NCBI GenBank assembly: GCA_028622995.1
Contig: JAJQJQ010000031.1
Span: 1,054,001-1,118,000 of the forward strand
Direction of reading: 5' to 3'
Origin: Panagrolaimus kolymaensis
Taxonomy: Eukaryota; Nematoda; Chromadorea; Rhabditida; Panagrolaimidae
DNA: 64,000 bases
Below are positions 11,654-21,733 of the stretch, piece by piece. Position numbers and translations under genes: made by a program. The notes beneath the pieces were generated by a model. It had not been told where the DNA came from and ran no database searches. It saw only the letters and a program-made list of their open reading frames with translations. Within the stretch, counting starts at the first letter, position 1. Every line of letters begins with the position of its first letter.

Positions 11654-13899
11654 ATGATGTCGCTGAAACGTAAATTTTATCAAATTCGAAGGCTTTTTAG
11701 ACATCGGTGAGTTACTTAATTTTCTGTTTTTCTGCAAGGTTTACTTCCATACTTCCTTTTTTAGAAAGTTCAAATTTCTTGTTTTTGCTTTTATTTTCTT
11801 ATGCGTTATTTTTCTATTAGCTTTATTTGCTGATTCTCCTGAGGTTTGTTATTTTTTAAATGTAGAAATGGATGAAAACTAATGGGTACAATTTTTTAGG
11901 AACGTGGTGCAGAACATTTTGTTCATGTTATAGGTGGTCGTTTAAATTTCCATACTGTTGATTTACATGGAGAATTACCTGGTTCTGAAGATCCTGACAC
12001 AGTAATAAAATATGATCTTGGAAACTTTGAGCCTCCTGAAGAAATGGATGATGGAACTCCTGGTAAGTGTTTATTAAATATTTAAACGTTTTTTCTTTCA
12101 TTGATTCAAAGCTTTAATAATCACTACTAATAATTTCGATTTTAGGAGACTTTGGTAGACCAGTTAAAGTCGATGTAAACTTACCCGAAGTTAAACATGC
12201 TTTTTACGAGTATCAATTAAACACTCATGTCGCTGATATGATTTCAATGAATCGAAGTATTCCTGATACTCGATTATATGAGTAAGTTACTATTATATAA
12301 AGGTAACAATCTTTAACAAAAAATTGGTTTTTAGATGCAAACACTGGCATTATCGTGAAGATCTACCAACCGCAAGTGTTATTATTGTTTTTCATAACGA
12401 AGGATGGTCACCGCTGCTTCGAACTGTTCATTCCGTACTCAAACGTTCTGAATCAAGATATCTCAAAGAAGTTATTTTAGTTGATGATTTCAGCGATAAA
12501 GGTAAACTTACTTTTTGTTGTTAATTGCTATCTTCGTTTAACTGGTGGCAATTTTTAGAACATTTGAAAGAAAAACTCGATATTTATATCAAACAAGAAT
12601 TCAATGGTATTGTCAAGTTGATTAGAAACAAAGAACGTGAAGGTTTATCTCGATCAAAAACAAAAGGTGCTATAGCCGCAACTTCAGAAGTAGTTATATT
12701 CTTAGATGCTCATTGTGAAGTAAATCGAAATTGGCTTGTACCTTTACTTGCTCCTATTCGAAAAAATCGGTTTGTTTGTTTGTTTACCATGTCTTTTAAC
12801 TTTGTATTTGATTGAAAAAGGTTGTTTTCAGAAAAGTTATGACTGTTCCTATTATTGATAGAGTTGATATGACAACATGGAAATATCATGGAGGTTATGG
12901 AGGTGCTGATAATCATTTTCGTGGAATACTTGAATGGGGACTTATGTATAAAGAAACACCAATACCAAGAGAAGAAAGGCATGCTCGACGATATAACTCT
13001 CAACCATATCGCTCGCCAACTCATGCTGGAGGTCTCTTTGCTATTGATAAGAAATGGTTTGCTGAACTTGGATATTATGATCCTGGTTTACAAATATGGG
13101 GAGGAGAGAATTTTGAACTTTCATTCAAAATATGGATGTGTGGCGGTGGAATCCTTTTTGTTCCATGCTCTCATGTTGGTCATGTTTATCGTGCTCAATC
13201 GCCTTATGGATTTGGTAAATTTGGTGTTGCAAATGTTATTTATACAGTAAACTTATGACTTTTTCTTTCTATTATTTTAACGATAGATGGTTTTAGAATG
13301 CGATTCGTGTAGTCAAAACATGGATGGATGAATATGGAAGAAATTATTTTATTCGTGAACCTCAAACTCAACATTATTATCCTGGAGATATTTCATATCA
13401 ACTTTCACGTCGAAAAAAACTTCAATGCAAATCATTTGACTGGTATTTGAAAAACGTAGCTTATGATGTTTCTAGAAGCTATCCATTACTACCTGATAAC
13501 GATGTATGGGGTGAAGCAAGAAATCCTGAATCTGGTAAATGCCTTGACACTATGGGTCGATCAGTTCCTGATACAGTTGGCGCATCTCCTTGTCGTAGTT
13601 ACGATTTAAATCAAATCATTCGATTAAATAAAGAAGGTCAAATGACTAATTATAAATCGTGTATTAATCCATTTTCAATTACTCCACATTCAAATTTTCT
13701 TCGAACTGCTGAGTGTCAAAAAGGAACGGTTAATGGTGCATTCAAATATAATCGAAAAACTCAACAAATTATGAATTATCTTGAAAATACTTGTGTCACA
13801 GCTGCTGAAGATTCTGATTCATCCGAAGTAAAACTACAAAGATGTGATGATAAAAATCCTTATCAAAAATGGATATGGAAAGAACACTTCTTTAATTAA
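11654..13899 (+). CDS. Polypeptide N-acetylgalactosaminyltransferase (GT27)
   Basis: Transfers GalNAc from UDP-GalNAc to Ser/Thr of mucin-type proteins in the Golgi. Exons: 11654-11706, 11765-11843, 11900-12062, 12146-12281, 12335-12501, 12559-12769, 12832-13246 and 13297-13899, giving 608 residues. Type II topology: a basic N-terminus, then the anchor [20 protein letters not shown]. The GT-A domain shows [16 protein letters not shown] and the metal-binding DxH in [12 protein letters not shown]. The family motif [17 protein letters not shown] follows, then [10 protein letters not shown]-terminal ricin-type lectin domain starts near [10 protein letters not shown] and ends with the QxW-like YQKWIW. 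The PYGFGKFG segment after HVYR reminds me of C. elegans GLY-7, a weak subgroup hint. The gene ends tail to tail with gene A. Its last 292 bases and 3' flank are repeated at 19166. Confidence 0.92.
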
Positions 13900-14160
13900 T
13901 AGTTTCTCTTTCAATTGTCTTTCTTTTTCATTATGTTTATCGTTTTGTTATTATGTAGTTGTTTTATAATAAATTTCTATAGTACTGCTTTTTCTTACTC
14001 TGTTATTTGCTTTCTTTCATATTTGTACTCTTTTAAGATAGTTGGGTTTCAATGGGATAACAATAGTGATAAAGAAAATCTCTTTATTAAACATGAGACA
14101 ATCTTTTTAAAAAATTTATGTACACATTCAAAAAAAAAACAATAAAACAAAAAAAAGTTA
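13608..14160. repeat. Segmental duplication, left copy (GalNAc-transferase tail and 3' flank)
   Basis: Nearly identical to 19166-19720 (offset 5558, then 5560 after a small indel near 13922-13936). It covers the end of the lectin-domain exon and the 3' untranslated flank. The duplication continues leftward-transcribed into gene A and its 5' flank (to about 16055), but there with much lower similarity. Confidence 0.9.
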
Positions 14161-14167
14161 ACAAGAT

Positions 14168-15886
14168 TTAGACATCTGGAACAATAACAAAACCAATTTT
14201 CAAAAGATTACAAGCTTCTTCGAGTCCAGTATGAATCCGATTCTTTTCTTCATTTGTAAATTCATTGAAAAGACAAAATTCAACTTCTTTTGGCTTCTTT
14301 CCAGTTTCTTTTTCGATTGCCTTGATGTGATATTTGAGAAGGTAAACCATCAAGGAAACAGGAGTAGCTTTTCGACTTCCCAAAAAAGTTTCAAATCGAA
14401 GTAAGACCGGATTGTCAGAATTGGAGATAACTTTAAAGCCCCATTTTGGATCAATTTTGAGAATGTTAGCTGGCATTGAAAGGATTTTTACCAAATCTGA
14501 AAGCAATACAAGTATTAAATGATAACACAAAACATGTAAACATACCATAAACCACAAAAGGATCATTATCATTAACTACGTTCAAATCAGTGAAGATAAT
14601 AGGTTCTTCTGGTTCAAAGGTAAGATAAAGATCATTTCCATACAAACCTAAAACAAACCTCTTTTTAACCGTAGTAAATAAGGTGACAACTGACCGTTCC
14701 ATTCATTCAAGAACTTATAACCATTTTCATCACGAACACAAATGACGGATGAGTTATCGAAAAAAGCAATTACAGGTACATTCAAATCAGCTTTTGACGA
14801 TGTAAGTTTCTTTGGCAATGCTTGAATTTCAGGAATGATGAATGGTTCTTGATACAGGAATGGAAGCGAGTTTCGATCAACGACCAGAGCAAGCTTGATA
14901 CGATGTCCTTTCTTTTCTTTGGAAATTTGAGCTTTACAAGCAGGCTTGTAAGTTCGAGACTTTTCGTCAAGATAAGCAACCTATAAAACAACATAAAAAT
15001 ATAAAGAGAAAGAAAACAAAGTAAACAAACTTACATAATATGGCATCTTTGATTTAGGCACAATTTTGATTTGTTCAAAAGGCAAATATTTATATTCATC
15101 TACAGCAATCACAGCTTGTTGAGTATCAGTAATATTTGATTCATTTGTAACAGCAAGGGTTTCAAAACAAAAAGGAATAAGTTGGTTGCTTCCATGTTCA
15201 AAAATAGTTTTCAAGATATGTTGATTAAAGTTATTGAAATTCTCGGGATGAACTGTAATAACCTTTTTCGATGGAACGACCAGAGATTTCAAAGACGTTA
15301 CCAAATCATTAAAAAGAGGATAAAAAACAATAACATATTTAGGATCGCATGTACCAAGACATTCAGTTGCCAACTCGTTAATATTTCTATTAAAGCGATT
15401 AATCCTTCGATCACCGATGTAAGAATATCCATTTTGTTTACGGTGAATTTCAGAAACAGTTACCATTTGACCATTAAAAGATAAAACATTCAAAATGACA
15501 TCACCAGGTTTTGAATTAATTTTTGAGGCAAATAACATTGACAAAATTGAATTTGTTCTAGGATCAACAAGATAAAGATGCCATTTTCGTTTTCTAACTT
15601 CTTCATAAACCATTTGACGAATATCAAGATTAACAGTATGATACGTATTGTTATCATCAATAAGAAAGAAAAAAACAGCTTTGAGAAATCGACAATCACG
15701 AGAATCAAGAAGCTTTGAAAATTCTTCAACAGGTACATCCATAGAATCAGAAACACGTTTAAAATGAGAATCCACGAAAAAAACATTGAATTTTCCTTCT
15801 TGTACATGATTAATACGCAAGGCTTTGTCTTTACCCTTGAATTTCTTAACATTCATAGGAGGATGCAATAAGTTATGTTTATCCAT
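14168..15886 (-). CDS. Divergent Hsp70-like protein A (pseudo-ATPase candidate)
   Basis: Exons 15886-15035, 14980-14695, 14647-14546 and 14496-14168 give 522 residues. I do not recognise a named family, but two stretches follow the Hsp70 nucleotide-binding domain. The N-terminal half reads like lobe IB/II: KAVFFFLIDD, then GDVILNVLSFNGQMV where Hsp70 has its DLGGGT loop, then GDRRINRFNRNI, then DPKYVIVFYPLFND where Hsp70 has VVLVGGSTRIP. The C-terminal part reads like lobe I: IAFFDNSSVICV where Hsp70 has GIDLGTTYSCV, then WGFKV, then PVSLMVYLLKYHIKAI, and it ends where Hsp70 reads 'vLRIINEPTAA'. Phosphate-binding glycines are missing in both. The start is set by conservation with gene B (MDKHNLLHPP). 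An open frame continues upstream to 16087 but is not conserved in B. Confidence 0.6.
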
Positions 15887-16090
15887 GATTGCAGAAACAA
15901 TAACAAAATGATGAAGCTTCTTATTTGGTTGAAAAATATTCTCACAAAAAAGTGTTTTGCAAATTGAAAACAAATTTTTGATTTTTTGCAAACAAAAAAG
16001 TTTGCGCGTAAAAGTAAACAATCGCTCTAAGAAATAAAATGGCATTTGAATTTTTTTCTTTAATAAAATCTTTAGCGAACGCGACACAAC

Positions 16091-17160
16091 TTAAGAGAGA
16101 CTCTACGAGTGAATTTAAAGATTTTCGAAGTCGGCGGAACAAATTTTTTTAAAATTTTTTTCTGTTGTTACCAATCGGTTCTAAAAAATATTTAAAAATT
16201 ATTGGCGTCAAGCTTTTTCTCAAAAAGTGAGCAAGATATGCTAATTTTTTATATTGAAGTTGAAAGCATGCATTAACTTCAAAAATTCGGCTAAATTCAC
16301 CCATGAAGCATAATAATTTGATTTTTATCCAATATTATGTAATCGATTGCGGGCTAATTTATGGTGTATACCATATATTTTAATATCATAAAAAACCAAG
16401 AGAAATTTGCATATTTATTTTTCAAATGGATGCCATTTCTTAACCAAGGTATTTGGGGGACCTAAGAAAAATACCATATATCCCCCAAAATCTCCTCTAT
16501 CGATTCATTAAAAAATTTTAAAAAAAAAGCGGGTCGGTTTTGAGTTTTCCATCACGATGTGCGAGCGACCACCATTTTTTACGGGGAAAATGGTTTTTTT
16601 CACTTTTTTCTTTGTTGAAAACAATATGAACATAATGCCAAAAACGAAAAGAAAAAAGTGAAAAAAACCATTTTCCCCGTAAAAAATGGTGGTCGCTCGC
16701 ACATCGTGATGGAAAACTCAAAACCGACCCGCTTTTTTTTTAAAATTTTTTAATGAATCGATAGAGGAGATTTTGGGGGATATATGGTATTTTTCTTAGG
16801 TCCCCCAAATACCTTGGTTAAGAAATGGCATCCATTTGAAAAATAAATATGCAAATTTCTCTTGGTTTTTTATGATATTAAAATATATGGTATACACCAT
16901 AAATTAGCCCGCAATCTATTACATAATATTGGATAAAAATCAAATTATTATACTTCATGGGTGAATTTAGCCGAATTTTTGAAGTTAATACATGCTTTCA
17001 ACTTCAATATAAAGAATTTGCATATTCTGCTCAGTTTTTGAGAAAAAGCTTGACGCCAATAATTTTTAAATGTCATTTAGAACCGATTGGTAAAGAAAAA
17101 TAAAAAATAAAAAAAATTTTGTTCCGCCCGATTTGAATCAGCTCGCAGAACCTCTCTTAA
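16091..17160. mobile_element. Foldback element with ~0.5 kb inverted arms
   Basis: Outer ends are TTAAGAGAG and CTCTCTTAA, so TTAA borders again suggest a piggyBac-type target site. The arms run from each end to a spacer of about 50 bases near 16605-16655. They are almost perfect complements over long stretches; for example 16500-16605 pairs with 16655-16755 without a difference I could find. Only scattered changes occur in the outer arms. No coding capacity: the two ORFs at 16508-16721 are products of the palindrome. It starts 205 bp upstream of gene A and just past where A/B homology ends. Confidence 0.9.
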
Positions 17161-17275
17161 CAAAAATTATTATTTTTCATTGTTCAAAAATTCGAGTAAA
17201 ATAGCATAATAAAAATTTTTATTTTGAAATATTTTTTTAATCATAAATAATAAAAAAATATTAGGTTTTAGATTA

Positions 17276-18817
17276 TTAAGCAGCACAAGTGCCAGGTGAA
17301 TTATACCATTTTTCAATATCATCATATTGCTTGGGTACCAAATTAGGATCATAAAATTTTTCACAAAGTTGACAAAAACCATAAAGTAAATTAAACTTCT
17401 TTCTTTGATATCTTTTTGTCCATTCAAAATATTTCAAATATTCTTTTTGATTTTGAATTAAATACGTGAGATAATTGGCCAAATCTTTAACATCATTGAA
17501 ATCATCGACAGCAATAAATGAATCATTTGGCGCGACAGAAGCTGCGATGCTTCGTTTAAACACAATAGGAACTATGAGTTTTTTGATTCTCCAAAATTTT
17601 TCAGTAACATAATCTTTACAAATGCTATTTTCTAACGCCAAATAAAAGTAGTAATTAGCTGAAAGAAGGGAAAAAGAAAATAAATAATGAAATTATAAAT
17701 GATTTAAGAAAGGGTAAAAATTAAAATCATAAAAGAATGCAGCAAAAAAAAAACTAACGTAGAATTTTAGCTTCACATTTCTTGTCGCATGCTTTATTCG
17801 AACAACTACCAAATTGATCAACATGAAATGAAGCATTTAAAAGTTGTTGAACAATTTCATCTCTTTTTGAAGATGCATTACAATGTGAAACAAATTGAAT
17901 GGCAGTTTCATTTTTTTTTAAAACCCATTCTTTTACTTCTGACCACGACCATGCTTCATCATATCGGGTATCGTCGTCTTCGATGTCAATAAAGTGATCA
18001 TATAACGAAGGAATATCACTGTCAATTCGATAAGTCATAGTGAGATTGAAGAAATCTAATTTTCTATTGCTGGGAAAATCTAAAAATGGGGTATTAAAAA
18101 TTTTTGTTGTAAACAAAAGCTATCTCTAAAATTAAATTAATAAAACTCACATGAATTTTTCGGTGATTCATAATTTAGCAATACATAATATTGTTCACGA
18201 AAGCGTCGCGGAGGCAAAAAGCTTAAATTTAAATCTCGTAAATGAAATACAATTGCAGATGCTTTTAATGTCTGAAAATAAAAATAATAAATGGTTTAGA
18301 TTTTTGTTTCATGAATCATGAATACTTAAACTTCCAAAAGCACAATTTGCAAAAATAGTTTAAAACTAATTTAAAATTTTTTTTGGCAGAGATAAGGAAA
18401 CATATTTTCTGCTAAATATTTTAATACAAACAAAAAAACTTATTTGATTTTTGTCAGCAGTAAAAATACATTTTTTTAAACACGTTGCATCTGTATAATT
18501 TCTTATGTCCTCAACAAATTCCGAAGATGGTTGAGAAAACCAGTTTGTCCATATTAAAATAGTTGGCATTGCTGAAATCAAAAAAGGTAAAAGAATTGTT
18601 TAAAAGGGAAGACTTCAGTTTCCGATCGAATGCCAGCCATATTCGCAATGGAAAAAATAGAGGAATTTCCATAAGAAAAAATGAAGAAGAAAATTTGAAG
18701 AAAAATAAAAAGCTACATACTTGGTGGTTTCATATTCCATTTATCAAAATGAATTTTGAATATTAAAAAAACAAAACAAAAAATAAATAAAGAAAAAATA
18801 CGAAATAATATCTTCAT
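17276..18817 (-). CDS. Alpha-1,3-fucosyltransferase (GT10)
   Basis: Golgi enzyme that moves fucose from GDP-fucose to GlcNAc of glycans. Exons 18817-18721, 18571-18432, 18271-18151, 18079-17759 and 17658-17276 give 353 residues. Type II membrane anchor near the N-terminus (FRIFSLFIFCFVFLIF). Then ASAIVFHLRD, FFNLTMTYRIDSDI and the CxxS..R acceptor-domain segment FVSHCNASSKRDEIVQQL. The donor-binding signature LALENSICKDYVTEKF and APNDSFIAVDDF follow. All GT10 hallmarks are present and the length is normal for nematode FUTs. The exon 2/3 junction uses a GTTTGT donor, chosen because it restores the frame into ASAIVFHLRD. The gene sits between the two copies of the A/B duplication and is not itself duplicated here. 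Confidence 0.9.
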
Positions 18818-19165
18818 TTTTCTACAGAAAAACAGAAGCGAAGAAGCATTGATTAAAGTGGGCATTTAATAAATTTAATGACAAGCCAAATAGTTTCAAT
18901 TCATAAAACAGCGATGAAATAAATTGTAAACCTTCAAAATATAAAAGAATATTTTTTCTAATACTAACAATTTTAGGGGTAAAAAAAAATGTAAATAAGT
19001 CTGCCATTTTTATTTATCGAATGGAAGAAGCGTAGGTAAAGAAAAACAATGTTTGCAAAAATCTATATGAATAAGCAGGGGGGAATATCAGCAGCGAATG
19101 TGCAAAAAATAAAAACCATTAAATGATACATAAATACCTTTGCTAATTTGTTTTGGCTACAATTA
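18818..19165. other. Short intergenic stretch before the duplicated segment
   Basis: Fucosyltransferase promoter side. The duplicated GalNAc-transferase tail begins abruptly at 19166. Nothing else recognised. Confidence 0.4.
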
Positions 19166-19457
19166 AAATCAAATCATTCGATTAAATAAAGAAGGTCAAA
19201 TGACTAATTATAAATCGTGTATTAATCCATTTTCAATTACTCCACATTCAAATTTTCTTCGAACTGCTGAGTGTCAAAAAGGAACGGTTAATGGTGCATT
19301 CAAATATAATCGAAAAACTCAACAAATTATGAATTATCTTGAAAATACTTGTGTCACAGCTGCTGAAGATTCTGATTCATCCGAAGTAAAACTACAAAGA
19401 TGTGATGATAAAAATCCTTATCAAAAATGGATATGGAAAGAACACTTCTTTAATTAA
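19166..19457 (+). pseudogene. Truncated duplicate of the GalNAc-transferase last exon
   Basis: Matches 13608-13899 essentially base for base, including the stop at 19455-19457. It encodes only the last part of the ricin-type lectin domain (from [12 protein letters not shown]), so no catalytic part remains. The sequence just upstream (18818-19165) is unrelated to the parent gene, so no promoter or start is copied. It appears to be carried along as the convergent neighbour of gene B. Confidence 0.85.
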
Positions 19458-19720
19458 TAGTTTCTCTTTCAATTGTCTTTGCTTTTTGCCTTATGTTTAT
19501 CGTTTTGTTATTATGTAGTTGTTTTATAATAAATTTCTATAGTACTGCTTTTTCTTACTCTGTTATTTGCTTTCTTTCATATTTGTACTCTTTTAAGATA
19601 GTTGGGTTTCAATGGGATAACAATAGTGATAAAGAAAATCTCTTTATTAAACATGAGACAATCTTTTTAAAAAATTTATGTACACATTCAAAAAAAAAAC
19701 AATAAAACAAAAAAAAGTTA
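19166..19720. repeat. Segmental duplication, right copy
   Basis: Partner of 13608-14160. The near-identity runs through non-coding 3' flank right up to the stop codon of gene B, then drops sharply inside the coding sequence. Confidence 0.9.
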
Positions 19721-19727
19721 ACAAAAT

Positions 19728-21437
19728 TTAAACGTTTGAAACAGTAACATAATCAATGTTCAATAATTTACAAGCTTCTTCGAGTCCAGTTTTAATTCGC
19801 TTCTTTTCTTTCTTGGTAAATTGATTGAAAAGACTGAATCCAAGTTCTTTAGGCTTCTTTCCAGTTTCTTTCTTGATTGCTTTGATGTGATGTTTCAATA
19901 GAAGAGCCATCAAGAAAACAGGAGTAGCAACTATTCGAATTCCAAAGAATGTTTCGATTTCGAGCAAAACAGGATTTTCAGCATCACGAGTAACTTTGAA
20001 TCCCCAATTTGGATCAGCATTGAAATTGTTAGCTGGCAGTGAAAGGATCTTGATCAAATCTAAAAGCAATACATATAATCAAAGAAAGCATGAAGTTGAA
20101 AGCATACCATAAACAACAAAAGGATCTTTATTTCTAAATTTGTTCAAATCAGTAACAATAGGTTCTTCCGGTTCAAAGCTAAGATAAAGATCATTTCCAT
20201 ATAAACCTAAAACCAACATACATGTTAACTGTAATACATAAGAAAACTACTTACCGTTCCATTCGTTCAAAAACTTATAACCATTTTCATCACGAACACA
20301 AATGACGAATGAGTTATCGAAAAATCCAATAAAAGGAATATTCAAATCGGCTTTTGACGCTGCAAGTTTTTGTGGCAATGCTTGAATTTCAGGAATGTTG
20401 AATGGATCTTGATACAGGAATGGAAGTGAATTTCGATCGACCACTAAAGCAAGCTTGATCCGATGTCCTTCTTGTTCTTTGGAAATTTGAGCTTTACAAG
20501 CAGGCTTGTAAGTTCGAGAATTTTCGTCAAGATATTCAACCTATAAATTAAAACATTATGATAAATGAAATAACGTTAACAGACTTACATAATAAGGATT
20601 CTTTGATTTAGGTACAATTTTGATTTTTTCCAAAGGCAATTCTTCAAAGTCATCTACGATAATCAAAGCTTGTTCAGGAGCAGTAAAATTTGATTCATTC
20701 GTGACAGCAAGCTTATCCATAGTGTAAGGAATGATATGGTTATATCCACGGTGAATTGTTGTTTTCATAGCTTGAGAATAATATCCAGCGGTAGCTTTAG
20801 TATCGATGTTAATAACATTTTTTGATGGACCAAAACGAGATTTCAAAGAATTGAACAAACCAATATTTTCTAGATCCCAAACAATAACATATTTAGGATC
20901 ACATGTACCAAGACATTCAGTTATCACATCATTAATATTTCTATTAAAGCGATTGATCCTTCGATCACCGATGAAAGAATATCCATCTTGTTTACGTTGA
21001 AGTTCGATAATATCAATCATTGGACCCATAGATGAAACCTTTAAAATAACATCACCAGGTTTTAAATCAATTTTCGAGGCAAATAGCATTAACATAGATG
21101 AAAATGTTTGAGGATGAGCAAGATAAATAGGCCATTTTCGTTTTCTAACTTCTTCGTATACCAATTGACGAATTTCAATATTGATAATTTGACACCCATA
21201 GTTTTTATCCAAAACAAGGAAAATAACAGCTTTGAGATTTCGACAAGCAGGAGAATCAAGAAAATTGGAGAGATCTTTAACAGCTACATCCATATAATTA
21301 TGAAGTTCTTTAAAATGAATATTCAAGAAAGCATAACAGAATTTTCCATTTTTCATTTCTTTGATATATAAAACTTCGTCGTTCTTTTTCAAATTCTTAA
21401 CATCCACAGGAGGATGTAATAAGTTATGTTTATCCAT
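19728..21437 (-). CDS. Divergent Hsp70-like protein B, paralogue of A
   Basis: Exons 21437-20589, 20540-20255, 20206-20108 and 20059-19728 give 521 residues with the same intron positions as gene A. Shared blocks are MDKHNLLHPP, VYEEVRKRKW, IGDRRINRFNRNIN, TECLGTCDPKYVIV, NGYKFLNEWNG and the C-terminal helix GLEEACKLLNI. Between the blocks the two proteins differ widely (roughly 60% identity by eye). The same Hsp70 correspondences as in A can be drawn, again without phosphate-loop glycines (IGFFDNSFVICV in place of a DLGTT loop). The 5' flank (21438 to about 21615) is clearly alignable with that of gene A. Function unknown. Confidence 0.6.
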
Positions 21438-21733
21438 GATTGCAGAAACAATAACAAAATGATGAAGCTTCTTTTTTGGTTGAAAAATATTTTCACAAAA
21501 AAGTGTTTAGAAAATTGAAAACAAAATTTTGATTTTTTGCAAACAAAAAAGTTTAAAGCGCCAAACCAAACAATCGTGGAAAGAGATAAAAGGCGTTTGA
21601 ATTATTAATATTTTTGATACTATTTCAAAACTTTATGCAAGTATTTTTATTTGCCTCCACTCTCATAATTATAAGTGATTTATTTATTTGAAAAGATTTT
21701 TCAAACAAAAATAAATAATTGAATAAATTAAGT

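Noticed and set aside
15182..15484. 100-codon + strand ORF
   Set aside because: Shadow of gene A coding exon on the opposite strand.
15887..16087. Upstream extension of gene A by 67 codons
   Set aside because: The matching frame is not conserved upstream of gene B, while the ATG at MDKHNLLHPP is.
16508..16721. Two overlapping minus-strand ORFs
   Set aside because: They lie in the centre of the foldback palindrome and read across its spacer; not genes.
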